Below, piece by piece: positions 35,795 through 46,200 of a stretch of DNA of 64,000 nt (positions are counted from its first letter, which is position 1; every line of letters begins with the position of its first letter). Below the pieces are notes generated by a model that saw only the letters and a program-made list of their open reading frames with translations, was not told where the DNA came from and did no database searches. The stretch covers positions 248,001 through 312,000 of the forward strand of contig NZ_QFFJ01000001.1 in assembly GCF_003308995.1 (NCBI RefSeq), written 5' to 3'. The position numbers and the translations under genes were made by a program. This DNA is from Chitinophaga flava. GTDB lineage: Bacteria; Bacteroidota; Bacteroidia; Chitinophagales; Chitinophagaceae.

Positions 35795-36643
35795 ATGGAT
35801 TTTTTACATGATTCTTTTGCTGTGGAAATAGCAGCATACGACGAATGGCAGGAAAGAAGCCGGAAAAACAACTTCTTTGAACTCGTATACATCCTGGATG
35901 GAGAAGGGCACCAACGGGTGAATAATATTCTCCACCCTTATCATAAAAACGGTATTTTTCTTTTACCGGCCGCCAAATGCCATTATTACCAGGTAGACAG
36001 ACCTACCCGTTTTCTGTTTGTTCGTTTTACCGGTACCTACTTTGTACCGGGCCCGAATGATTATGTAGATTACAGCAGCTGGTTCAGCCGGCTGAATTTT
36101 ATTCTGGGCAATAACAACTATCATTCAGGAGAAGTGGTGACAGACCCGGAAGACAAAGCACAGTTAAAACGCCTGTTGGACAGCATTCTCTATGAATATG
36201 AAAAAAAGGATATCTGTTCAGCCTTTATCATACAGAATACTTTGGTGGCCGTATTGGCGATTATTTGCCGCAATATGCAGAAAAGGATGCTGAGCGGACG
36301 CATGTTTAGTGATGACCGCTTTGCCGAACTGCTGAATTTTATCAGCTTTAATATACTGGATGTGGAGAAACTTTCAGTACCTCATCTATCACAACGGTTT
36401 CATATTGCAGAAACCTACTTCAGTGAATATTTCAGACGTAATGCCAACGAACGTTTTCAGGATTACGTGATGAAGCTCCGGTTAAAAATTGCTGAATCAC
36501 GCGCTGTTTATACAGATGCATCCTTACAGAATATTGCATTGGAGCTGGGTTTTACAGACAGCAGCCATATGAACCGGATGATGAAAAAATACTATAACAA
36601 AGGCATGCGGCAGATCCGGAATGGACAAAAACAAGAGGCCTGA
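35795..36643 (+). CDS. AraC-family transcriptional regulator
   Basis: A 282-residue regulator. Residues 15-120 look like a cupin-type sensor (ELVYILDGEGHQRVNNILHPYHKNGIFLLPA). Residues 180-275 are the double helix-turn-helix of AraC/XylS: PHLSQRFHIAETYFSEYFRRNANERFQDYVMKLRL then SLQNIALELGFTDSSHMNRMMKKYYNKG. It lies divergent to the oxidoreductase, 134 bases between the starts, and likely controls it. The inducer is unknown. Confidence 0.92.
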   Translation: MDFLHDSFAVEIAAYDEWQERSRKNNFFELVYILDGEGHQRVNNILHPYHKNGIFLLPAAKCHYYQVDRPTRFLFVRFTGTYFVPGPNDYVDYSSWFSRLNFILGNNNYHSGEVVTDPEDKAQLKRLLDSILYEYEKKDICSAFIIQNTLVAVLAIICRNMQKRMLSGRMFSDDRFAELLNFISFNILDVEKLSVPHLSQRFHIAETYFSEYFRRNANERFQDYVMKLRLKIAESRAVYTDASLQNIALELGFTDSSHMNRMMKKYYNKGMRQIRNGQKQEA

Positions 36644-36830
36644 GGGTAATGAGTCTATGTACTGCACAAATAGAACATTGTTTGAAAATTGAAGAAGAGC
36701 CCATTCTTTTCCTGATTGAAAAGTAGCGGCATATGCGATCAGAACAACACCCTCCAATTTTAATTTTAGGTTGCATGCAAGCGAATAAACCTTGTTAATC
36801 TGATCTGTAAACATTCTTCAACAAAAAACC

Positions 36831-37550
36831 ATGCTTAAACCCATCAGCATTTTCCTTTTCTGCTGTTGCTGGATGCAGCAAGCCAGCGCCCAGATAAACT
36901 GGGGCTTCAGTGTAGAAACATCTATCTACGAAGGTGGCTGGACGAAACACATACCGTATATCCCTACCGGGGATTTCAGAGGATTTGACCATAAATTTAC
37001 CCTGAAAGCAGGACTGGCACTGGAAAAAAAACTGAATAAAAACACCGGTCTGCATCTCAATCCTTCATTCCTATGGGGTTCCCATAGTTACTATTCACAT
37101 ATCCCCGTCAACAACTTTCAGGCTGAACTTCCATTATTGCTAATGAAAAGCCTTCCGGTACAGCATAATAGCCGATGGTTATACGGTATCGGTCTTTCTG
37201 CTGATCTTAACCTTACCAAGGATAACAAACCAATCAGTGAGCAGTACAACATACATCCCATCACAGGAGAATTCACCAGCGTTTCCTTCATCGGACTATA
37301 TCACCAACAATTGATTGTTCCCGCAATAGTGCTGGAATCCGGTTTCGATATCGGCATCACGTCCCGTAGCGCGCTGTACATAGGACTGCTGGGGCATCTT
37401 CAGTTATTTAGGTCCAACTATCTTTCCGGGGAAGTTTATTCCAACACAGGCGGGTATTTCCAAACTTTAAAAGGGGATGCATTTAGTACCTCCTATTTCT
37501 CACTGAAGCTGGCATACAAATTCATGAAAGGTAATGTGGGTAAAAAATAA
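36831..37550 (+). CDS. Putative outer-membrane beta-barrel protein
   Basis: A 239-residue protein with a signal peptide (MLKPISIFLFCCCWMQQASAQ). The mature part is built of alternating amphipathic strands with many aromatic residues: INWGFSVETSIYEGG, FTLKAGLALEKKLNKNTGLHLNPSF, LYGIGLSADLNL, FSTSYFSLKLAYKF. The last strand ends just before a short basic tail, GNVGKK. This is the pattern of small porin-like barrels of Bacteroidota. No specific family or substrate is recognised. It is followed immediately by a strong terminator. Confidence 0.68.
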   Translation: MLKPISIFLFCCCWMQQASAQINWGFSVETSIYEGGWTKHIPYIPTGDFRGFDHKFTLKAGLALEKKLNKNTGLHLNPSFLWGSHSYYSHIPVNNFQAELPLLLMKSLPVQHNSRWLYGIGLSADLNLTKDNKPISEQYNIHPITGEFTSVSFIGLYHQQLIVPAIVLESGFDIGITSRSALYIGLLGHLQLFRSNYLSGEVYSNTGGYFQTLKGDAFSTSYFSLKLAYKFMKGNVGKK

Positions 37551-37553
37551 AAA

Positions 37554-37585
37554 GTGCCATGCCCGGCAGTAACCGGGCATGGCAC
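37554..37585. terminator. Terminator after the beta-barrel gene
   Basis: A perfect 13-bp stem, GTGCCATGCCCGG at 37554-37566 and CCGGGCATGGCAC at 37573-37585, loop of 6. It lies 3 bases after the stop and is followed by CTTAT, with AAAAAT before it, so it can also work for the convergent gene. Confidence 0.8.
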
Positions 37586-37629
37586 CTTATCTGTTACAGT
37601 TTGAAAACCAAACGGACAAGCAGGAGAAC

Positions 37630-38517
37630 TTATTTCGCGATAAGAGACACCTTAGCATTTACAGGATCCCATACATATTGTTTCTCTCCTTTATCAGTAG
37701 TGGTCATAATATAGTTACCATCTTTATCCAGGTCATCTGTCGCTTCTTCTGTTATCATATTCCAGACGATCATATCCGGTTTTCCATTCTTTTCATTGGG
37801 GAAGATAAATGTTTCAGAATGATAAAAAACACCTGCATCTCCGACGTTGGTTTTATCGGGGAAGCGGACCAGTTTTCCGTCTTTTGTCCAGCCAAAATAA
37901 TAGTCATAGGTAGGAATGCCGCAAGCTTCACCACTAAAGGTAAGGGTAACGATATTTTGTACACCGGTGAGCCCCATTCCGCTCATCACTCTGGCAGTGC
38001 TATAGCTGGCGCTTTCATCATCAGGTGTGATCAGCGATCCGGAAGCCAGTATTTTTCCTTTCTGTACCACTTTTAATCTGATCAGAAAACGTTTGCTGAT
38101 TTCTTTGTTGCCTTCCAGTACATAACTGCTGTCAGCACGACGGTCTACTGCATAGATAAACTTTACATCGCCACGCCGCATGGGAGAGCAACCTATCAGT
38201 CCTTGCCAGATGTATCCATCTTTAGCGATGCCGTCCTTTATATACTTCACCTGTAACCAAGGCCCTTTGAGGCCTTTCAGCGTAAGGCTTTTATCAGTTA
38301 TCTGTTTAATGGTAACATCGTCTCCGGCCAATAAGGTATCAATGGGGAGCTGGCGGGTATCCGGACTAATTCTAATAAAAGCAGTGTCGGCAAAAATATG
38401 GCGGACCGAATCTTCTCCGCCTAACGACCATACACGCATATCTTCAAAATAAGGAGCTTCCTGTGCCAGTGCGGCCTGGCTGAAGCAGGCAAACAAAACA
38501 AATAATAATCTTCTCAT
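37630..38517 (-). CDS. Exported protein of unknown function
   Basis: A 295-residue protein starting at ATG 38517 (MRRLLFVLFACFSQAALAQ, a clear signal peptide); a longer frame to 38544 exists but is less likely. The mature part contains VRHIFADTAFIRISPDTRQLPIDTLLAGD, then LKGPWLQVKYIKDGIAKDGYIWQGL, which resembles an SH3-like fold (bacterial SH3 'DGYIWQG' end). The C-terminal half has beta-strands and an acidic EATDDLDKDGNY segment. I do not know a named family. No obvious operon partner: it stands alone between terminators. Confidence 0.6.
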   Translation of the reverse strand: MRRLLFVLFACFSQAALAQEAPYFEDMRVWSLGGEDSVRHIFADTAFIRISPDTRQLPIDTLLAGDDVTIKQITDKSLTLKGLKGPWLQVKYIKDGIAKDGYIWQGLIGCSPMRRGDVKFIYAVDRRADSSYVLEGNKEISKRFLIRLKVVQKGKILASGSLITPDDESASYSTARVMSGMGLTGVQNIVTLTFSGEACGIPTYDYYFGWTKDGKLVRFPDKTNVGDAGVFYHSETFIFPNEKNGKPDMIVWNMITEEATDDLDKDGNYIMTTTDKGEKQYVWDPVNAKVSLIAK

Positions 38518-38870
38518 GATATCTATTCTAAAAAGGGAGAGCAAATATCAGTAAAAAAATGATGATATGAAACGACATCCTGTTCCCAGCCAACTCTCCT
38601 GATATTTCAGCGCATCAAACATTTTTTACTTTTCATGTGAGATACCTAAAATTTTACCACCTAAAAAGAGACACCGGGAAAATTCCCGGTTAGTATTGAA
38701 TATATTGTCTAAACATGATACAAATATTTAATTATCAATTAAATACAAATTAATAATCTCAATCAGTTATAAATTAATTTATATGTGTAAATACTGTTTT
38801 ATTATAGTTTACATATATATATTTGCGCTCAACTTAATTAGCAGATTTTTTTACATCCTACTACCACATA
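38518..38870. other. AT-rich intergenic region before the adhesin locus
   Basis: This stretch separates divergent genes. No gene is visible. It contains a small perfect stem, ACCGGGAA at 38673-38680 and TTCCCGGT at 38683-38690, of unknown role. It becomes very AT-rich from 38700 on and contains the promoter described at 38818. Confidence 0.6.
38818..38825 (+). promoter_or_regulatory. Predicted -7 box of the adhesin locus
   Basis: TATATTTG matches TAnnTTTG exactly. It lies 46 bases before the ATG of the first adhesin gene, in a long AT-rich tract. A T-rich -33 region (GTTTTA near 38795-38800) sits at about the right distance but lacks a TTG. No terminator follows until 52934, so the four adhesin genes may form one transcript from here. 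Confidence 0.5.
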
Positions 38871-41800
38871 ATGAGCGGTCTCCTTCGTAGCATCGCCCTG
38901 GCATTGCTTTGCCTGCCAGCGACATATGCTTTAGCCCAGAACTGTACTATCAATGCAGGCGTAACTACGTCTGTTTGTCCTAACAACAAATTTATACTTG
39001 CCGGCTCCAGCAGTGGACTCATCGCCGTCAATCCTGTATGGACCCAGGTTGCCGGTCCTGCTGTCACCATCAAAAATCCAGGCAGCCTCACATCAGAAGT
39101 ATTGGGATACACACCCGGAAACACCTATAAATTCAGGCTTTCAGCCAAATGTGTAGATGGCTCTCTGATATTTGATGAAGTCATCTACAACACTTATCCG
39201 GCCACTATCGCCAACGCCGGCGCAGACATCAGCGTTTGCCCGCCAGGTGGCACACTGCAGGCCAATGCGGCAGTTGCCGGCGAAAGCGGCATCTGGACAC
39301 TCGATGGTAGCCCCCAGGGCATCACCATGATCAGCAGCCCAACTAATCCTGTACTCAATATCAAAACAGATGCGGATAAAGCAGGAGCTGCCACCTTCCA
39401 CTGGACCATTACCAGTAATAACTCCTGCCGCTCTTCCGATGACATCGTTGTTACCTATCCGGGCGGTGTAATGCCCGTCACAGCCGGGCCCGACCAGGTA
39501 CTCAGCAACTGCTATACCACCACACAATCAGCTGTCATGAACGCCTCTTTTGGTGGTACCAATATCAAAGGGCAACAGGGCACCTGGTCTGTACTCAGCG
39601 GTCCCACCGTTCCGGTATTCAGCAATATTCACGATAATAAAGCCACTGTTTCCAACCTTACTACGGGCACGTATAAACTCCGTTGGACAGTACAAGGTCC
39701 CTGTGCCAATGGCACGGCAGACGTCACCCTCACCGTACCGGCAGGCACACAGTCTGTCTCCGTTGCCAGGGATGCCGAAGCCACCTATTGTGATGGCCGT
39801 ACCAGCACCATCATCACCGGACTTACACCTGCCTATGCTGGTGAAACCATCACCTGGACCACCGTTTCAGGAGCAGGTACCATCGTTTCCCCCAACAGTC
39901 CTTCTACAGAAGTAAAAAATCTTAACGGGCTTACCAGCGCATTCCGTTATACAATCAGTAATCCTAACACGGGTTGCAATACCTCCGGTATCTATACCAT
40001 AAAATACACTGCACCTCCTACTATCACAGCACCTTCACCAGTAGTGGCACCCTGCGATGCTTCGTTTGTTACTGTCAACTACAGCTATACCGGCGGAGAC
40101 AAAACACAATGGTCATTGATCAGTGCTCCGGCGGGTGTACCGGCTACAGGTTTCGCAGATGCCTCCTATCCACTGCTTTTACCGCAGTATACTATCCCCG
40201 GTACTTATCTTGTTCGTCTGAAAAGAACCACCAACAACGGTTCCGGCGGATGCCAGGACCAGTATGCAGATGTATATGTACAGATCTCCCAGTCTCCTAC
40301 CGCTGCCAACGCCGGCACACGGCAGGTATTGGCCTGTAGTATCACCGAAACACATCTCGCCGGCAACACACCGGCAATAGGTACCGGCAGCTGGTCACAG
40401 GTGAGTGGCCCGGGCATCGCTCAGATAGCAGACAGAAAAGACCCTACCACATTGATTTCGCAACTGCTCAATGGCACCTACACCTTCCGCTGGATCATCA
40501 CCGGCAACCAGGGCTGTCCCAATCAGCAGGCCGATGTACAGGTAGTAGTATCCGACAGGAATCCCACTGCTGCTGCAGCCGGACAAGACCAGACTATTTG
40601 TAACAGTACTCCCTATAAATTACAAGGCAACAAACCCGGTATCAATGAAAGCGGTCTATGGAGTGTGACACCTGCCAATGGTGTAGTATTCTCTGATCCT
40701 GCAGACCCACTGGCCACCGCTACCGGCATGGCATCTAACACAGCCTATACCTTTACCTGGACTGTCAAAAACAGCTGTGGCCAAAGCTCCGCCAACGTGC
40801 ATATCACCACTTCGGCTGTAGCTGGTCCAAAACAGGCAGTGGCCGGGCCAGACAAATGCCTCCCCGCAGGAACCACTACCCTCACCCTGGCCGGTAATAC
40901 ACCTGCCAACGGTGAATCCGGTAAATGGTCTGTCATCGGCAGCAACAATGGCCTGACCTTTACCGATGATACCCAGCCTAATACCGGTGTAACCGGCGCA
41001 GGCAATGGCACCTATCAGCTGGAATGGAGCCTTTCCCGCAACGGATGTCCTGCTACCCGTGATACAGTAGTGTACACCATCTCTACTCCTGCCTCCATCG
41101 CCAATGCTGGCACCAACCAGCGCCTCTGTGGCAGCCCCAGCATCATCCTGCAGGGTAATGCACCCACTGTCGGCACCGGCAAATGGAGCCAGCAGGAAGG
41201 CCCTGGCGGTATCACCATCGTCAATCCTTCTCAAAATAATACCACTGTCAACAATCTCTCAGACGGCCGTTACATTTTCCGCTGGACCATCAGCAACGGC
41301 GCCTGTGATGTTAACTACAGCGATGTGACCTACACCATCACCACACCTCCCAGTGATCCTAATGCAGGACCAGACCAGGTTATATGCGATGGTGCCATGG
41401 CTACGCTGAACGCCAGCCCCATCACCAACGGTATCGGTACCTGGAGCGTATTAAGCGGTCCATCTAATCCGCAGATTAATAATCCGTCCGATCCCAATAC
41501 AACGATCTCCAAATTAAAGACCGGTACTTATAAGCTGCAATGGGCCGCTAGCAGCGGTCCTGATTGCCCGTTAAAAACAGATGAGGTAATACTGATAGTG
41601 AAAGAAAGTGCAAAGATTCAAACTACTACCCAACAACTCTGTAATGCTACTACCGCGATGATCACCGGTAATGAAGGCAGCACCGGCACCTGGAGCCAAA
41701 CCGGAGGCCCTGCTGGTCCCACTATTAACCCCAATGCCAGCAATGCCGCAGTGATCTCCAACATGACTCCCGGCAACACCTATAAATTTACTTATACCAT

Positions 41801-43277
41801 CGCTGCTGATGCCGGTTGTAACAGCACCAGCGCAGAAGCGACTATTATCACCAGCGCGCTGCCTTCCACCGCAGCCGCCGGACCAGACCAGCAATTCTGT
41901 CTTCCTAAAACAACCAGCAGTATCTCAACTACCCTGCAGGCAACGGCGCCATCTTTTGGCACCGGCATATGGACAGTAGACAGTAAACCGGATGGTGCTA
42001 CCGATCCGGTGATACAGAACACAGCCTTGCCCAATACCGCGGTAAGCAACCTGCTGCCTGGTATATATGTGTTTAAATGGACTGTCTCCAATGGCTACTG
42101 CACCAGCAACTCCGATATCATGCGGATCGTTGTTTCTGCAGAGCCCTCCGATCCACAGCCCGGAGCCGATCAAAACAATGCCTGTATCAATAATATTCAG
42201 CTCAATGCTATCACACCCACTTCCGGTATAGGAACCTGGAGCTTTGAAACAGTACCTGCCGGCAATACTGCCGTCATTGAAGGCATCAACGCCCCTTCCA
42301 CCAAAGTACTGGGAACAATAGTCGGACAGTATGCTTTCCGCTGGACTATCAGCAACGGCGTATGTCCTTCCAAATCAGCATTGGTAAATGTAAAGGTCAC
42401 TTCCGTGCCTCCTAATCCTGCTGATGCCAACGTAGGTAAGACTGTTCCCGATGCCCACTGTATCCTCAATGGTTCCAGCACCGCTATCACCCTGCATGCC
42501 AATGCACCGCAGGCTGGTGAAACCGGTAAATGGACCATCGAAAAGTCAGATGGTTCTCCTGCACCGTTTACCTTTACAGCGGATGATCCACAGACGACTG
42601 TGTCTAATATCACCGCAGGTGAATACCTGCTGCACTGGACCATCAACTCCGGCAGCTGTGCCAGCACGAGCGATTTCCCTATCAAAGTATATGATAAGCC
42701 AACACCTGCTGATGCAGGCGTTACACAGAATATCTGTCTTTATAGTCCGTTGACATTAAACGCCCAGGCACCCGCCATCGGAACAGGTATCTGGTCTGTC
42801 ATCAATAGCACTGCAGGTACACCGGTATTCAATGCGCCTAATGATCCTGCTTCCGGCGTTAACGGACTGGCACCAGGCGCCTACACTTTCCGCTGGACCA
42901 CCACCAACGGCGTATGCCCTTCCAGCAATGCTGATGTACAGGTGAATGTAGATGATTGTGGTATCAAGGTTACCAAAGCAGCTACAACGCCCACACAAAA
43001 CAGCGATGGCTCCTATAACATTCAGTTTACCTTCACCCTGCATAACCCTGCTACGGCTGTTACCATCAACAATGTGCAGGTGACAGATTATATCCCGGCA
43101 TCTTTACCTCCTGCCGCTACCTATACTGTTACCAGCCATTCCCTCACGGGTATCAATGGATACAATAACGCCTTCGATGGTAAAACGGACATCAATCTGC
43201 TGCAACCCAACCAGGCCAGTCTTGCGCCAGGAGCTACTGCTAGCATAACCCTCACTATCAACGTAAAATTTTTCTAG
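38871..43277 (+). CDS. Giant PKD-like repeat surface protein ending in a partial DUF11 domain
   Basis: A 1468-residue exported protein; signal peptide MSGLLRSIALALLCLPATYALAQ. It has about 15 tandem beta-sandwich repeats of some 85-95 residues from about residue 25 to 1362. Each repeat has a start like ANAGTNQRLC, a central GTGxWS...GP motif, and an end like TYxFRWTISNGxC...DVxV; one Cys pair per repeat probably forms a disulfide. These are PKD/Ig-like. Residues 1364-1468 start a DUF11-type domain (GIKVTKAATT... SDGSYNIQFTFTL) that stops at SITLTINVKFF before the last strands. No T9SS tail is present. The stop is a TAG; the next gene continues in the same reading frame. Confidence 0.88.
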   Translation: MSGLLRSIALALLCLPATYALAQNCTINAGVTTSVCPNNKFILAGSSSGLIAVNPVWTQVAGPAVTIKNPGSLTSEVLGYTPGNTYKFRLSAKCVDGSLIFDEVIYNTYPATIANAGADISVCPPGGTLQANAAVAGESGIWTLDGSPQGITMISSPTNPVLNIKTDADKAGAATFHWTITSNNSCRSSDDIVVTYPGGVMPVTAGPDQVLSNCYTTTQSAVMNASFGGTNIKGQQGTWSVLSGPTVPVFSNIHDNKATVSNLTTGTYKLRWTVQGPCANGTADVTLTVPAGTQSVSVARDAEATYCDGRTSTIITGLTPAYAGETITWTTVSGAGTIVSPNSPSTEVKNLNGLTSAFRYTISNPNTGCNTSGIYTIKYTAPPTITAPSPVVAPCDASFVTVNYSYTGGDKTQWSLISAPAGVPATGFADASYPLLLPQYTIPGTYLVRLKRTTNNGSGGCQDQYADVYVQISQSPTAANAGTRQVLACSITETHLAGNTPAIGTGSWSQVSGPGIAQIADRKDPTTLISQLLNGTYTFRWIITGNQGCPNQQADVQVVVSDRNPTAAAAGQDQTICNSTPYKLQGNKPGINESGLWSVTPANGVVFSDPADPLATATGMASNTAYTFTWTVKNSCGQSSANVHITTSAVAGPKQAVAGPDKCLPAGTTTLTLAGNTPANGESGKWSVIGSNNGLTFTDDTQPNTGVTGAGNGTYQLEWSLSRNGCPATRDTVVYTISTPASIANAGTNQRLCGSPSIILQGNAPTVGTGKWSQQEGPGGITIVNPSQNNTTVNNLSDGRYIFRWTISNGACDVNYSDVTYTITTPPSDPNAGPDQVICDGAMATLNASPITNGIGTWSVLSGPSNPQINNPSDPNTTISKLKTGTYKLQWAASSGPDCPLKTDEVILIVKESAKIQTTTQQLCNATTAMITGNEGSTGTWSQTGGPAGPTINPNASNAAVISNMTPGNTYKFTYTIAADAGCNSTSAEATIITSALPSTAAAGPDQQFCLPKTTSSISTTLQATAPSFGTGIWTVDSKPDGATDPVIQNTALPNTAVSNLLPGIYVFKWTVSNGYCTSNSDIMRIVVSAEPSDPQPGADQNNACINNIQLNAITPTSGIGTWSFETVPAGNTAVIEGINAPSTKVLGTIVGQYAFRWTISNGVCPSKSALVNVKVTSVPPNPADANVGKTVPDAHCILNGSSTAITLHANAPQAGETGKWTIEKSDGSPAPFTFTADDPQTTVSNITAGEYLLHWTINSGSCASTSDFPIKVYDKPTPADAGVTQNICLYSPLTLNAQAPAIGTGIWSVINSTAGTPVFNAPNDPASGVNGLAPGAYTFRWTTTNGVCPSSNADVQVNVDDCGIKVTKAATTPTQNSDGSYNIQFTFTLHNPATAVTINNVQVTDYIPASLPPAATYTVTSHSLTGINGYNNAFDGKTDINLLQPNQASLAPGATASITLTINVKFF

Positions 43278-43295
43278 CAGTTCAACAATAAACCT

Positions 43296-46200
43296 ATGAC
43301 CAAGAAAACATTCCTTGCCGTAAAATACCGGTTGACTGCTCTACTCCTGCTGGCTTTTCTGGCCGGAGCAAAGGCCCAGACCGGAACCTATAAAAACACT
43401 ACCGGCGCCAGCGGAACTGCTTCCGTAGGTGCTACTCCGGTGAGTGATATTGCTTCCGCCACTTTCCAGTTCCCCGCCATAGGCGTTGCCGTGGCGGCGG
43501 GCGCACCGGATTTACAGCCTGATGGCAGCTATAATATCACTTACACCTATACGATTCAGAATTTAGGTGGTATAGCACTTACACAGGTACAGACGGTGGC
43601 AGACCTCTCTGCCACTTTTCCGGCGCCGATGGCGTTTACCATAAAGTCAGTGTCTGCCAATGGCGTCACTGCTAATGGTTCCTTTACAGGGACAGGTGGC
43701 AACACCAGCTTACTAACGGGAACGAATACACTGGCTGCCGGCTCCACCGCTACTGTGACGGTCATAGTCAACCTTAAAAACAATGGCCAGTATGGCACCT
43801 TCAATACACAGGCTACTGCTACCGGTAATGCCGGCGGCTCTGTTGTGTCAGACATATCTGTCAATGGTCTTGAGCCCGATGCCAATCATAATGGCACCGC
43901 CTCCGATGATAATTCACCTACACCGGTGAAAATTGAAAGACCGGATATACAGATCACCAAAACCGTTTCGAACCTAACACCTTATGTAGGCACCACGGTA
44001 GTATTTACCATTACCGCCACCAACATAGGTGCAGGAGATGCTATAGGCGTTACCGTGCCCGAAGCACCCGGAGACGGATTTACGATCCAGAGTGCCAATG
44101 TTCCGGGAGGCACCAGCTACGACAATACTGTATGGACAATCGGAAAATTAAAAGCCGGTGAACAAAGAGTGCTCACCATCACCGCATTCGTAAAAGCAAG
44201 CGGAAATTTCTCGAATACTGCTTCCTGTAATATTCCGGAAGATATCAATACCGGCAACAACAGTGCGACTGTTACGCTCACACCCAAACCCGCCGCTGAT
44301 GCACAGATCACCAAAACTGTTGACAATCCCAAGCCCAATGTAGGAGATGTGGTCACTTATACGCTGACCGCTAAAAACGCCGGCCTCAGCGACGCCACCG
44401 GCGTAGTGGTTACCGATAAAATGCCTGCCGGTCTTGAGCCTTCCGGCACGTTGCCTTCCGGTGTCATCTATGATCCCGGACTGCGGCAATACACCTGGAA
44501 TATCGGCAATATGGCTGCCAGCACCACCCTGACACAAACGCTTGCTACCACCGTAACAGCAGATATTGACCGGTCCAATTTTACCAATACTGCCACCATT
44601 AATGCGAACGAAGATGATCCGGCACCAGGTAATAACGTGGCTACCGTGACGATTGTACCAAAAGAAAAAGTTGACCTGGGTGTCACCAAACAAATCGTGA
44701 CCACCACCAATCCAATATATCCGGGAGATCCGGCGACGTTCATCATCAAGGTGAGGAACTACGGACCTAACAACTGTTATGATGCCAATGTAACCGATGT
44801 GCTTCCAAACGGATATACCAACTGGAATGCAACTCCTGGCAAAGGAACATTTGATGCTGTCACTGGTTTGTGGAAGATTGGTACTTTGTTGAAAGATGAA
44901 GAAGTGACGCTCACGCTGACAGCCAACTTCAAGCCTACCGGCAGCTATGGCAATACTGCTTCTATCATCACCACCGACAATGACACCAATCCGGCCAATG
45001 ATGTAGCCACTGTTCCCCCACCAACGGTGAAACCACGTACCGACCTGCAGGTGACCATCGTCCCCACAGGCACACCGGATGTAGGTAATAACCTTACGTT
45101 TAATATCAACATCAAAAATAATGGTCCCAGTGACGCTACCGGCGTAACAGTAGAGAACCTTCAGCTCCCGAATGGCTATACACTTGTGTCTAAAGACAAA
45201 GCCAGCTATGATCCGGTGACTGGTATATGGACCATAGGTAATCTTACTGCAGGGTCAACCATCATGCTGAAAATAGTTGCCACGCTGCTGCCGGATGCTA
45301 ATTACAATTTCGGAGCACATGTATATGGTGTTGAAGATGAAACCACACTGACAAACAATAACGCCAACACCAGTGTAGTGGTAGCCCAGGTGGCTGATCT
45401 GTCAGTCAATAAAACGATTGACAATGCCACTCCTGAAGTAGGTTCCACTGTCAACTTCACCATTACTGTCACCAACAACGGACCCAGCAAGGCTACCAAT
45501 GTAAAGGTAACCGATGCTATCCCCAACGGCTATACGATGACCACCATCTTTCCTTCTGCTGGCACCTATTCCGCTGGCGTATGGAATGTAGGCCTCATGT
45601 CCAAAGGCCAGACCGAAACACTGAAATTAACGGTGACTGTGAATCCAATTGGCAATTACACCAACACAGCGACTGTTACTGCTACCGAAAAAGATAAAGT
45701 GCCGGGCAACAATACTTCTTCTGTAACACCCACTGTATCAAATCTTGTGGACCTGGGAGTAACTAAAACAGTTAACAACCCTACCCCGGATGCCGGTTCC
45801 ACAGTGGTGTTTACCATCAAGGTAAATAACACAGGCTTTAACCAGGCCACCAACGTGGTGGTAACCGATCTGCTGCCAGATGGATATCAGTTTATATCTG
45901 CTACTCCCAGCAAAGGCGCCTATGATGCGGTTACCGGACAGTGGAAAATGCCGCTGCTGCCAGTGGCTGCCCCTGAAACACTGACTATTACGGCTAAAGT
46001 AAAGCCCACCGGTAATTACAGCAACACCGTTACCGCCAAAGCAGATGAGAGAGATACCTATCTGCCCAACAATACCGCAACAGTTACACCAACAGTAAGA
46101 CAGATCACAGACCTGGCTATCACCAAACAGGTAGATAAATCAGTGGCGGATGCAGGCAGCGATGTGAAGTTTACATTGACCGTCACCAACAAAGGTGTCA

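Noticed and set aside
38673..38690. Small perfect stem ACCGGGAA/TTCCCGGT as a terminator
   Set aside because: Both flanking genes run away from it and there is no T-run; role unknown.
43275..43277. TAG read as a pyrrolysine or recoding site
   Set aside because: Nothing else in the window suggests recoding, and a signal peptide follows immediately, so a normal stop is the default.
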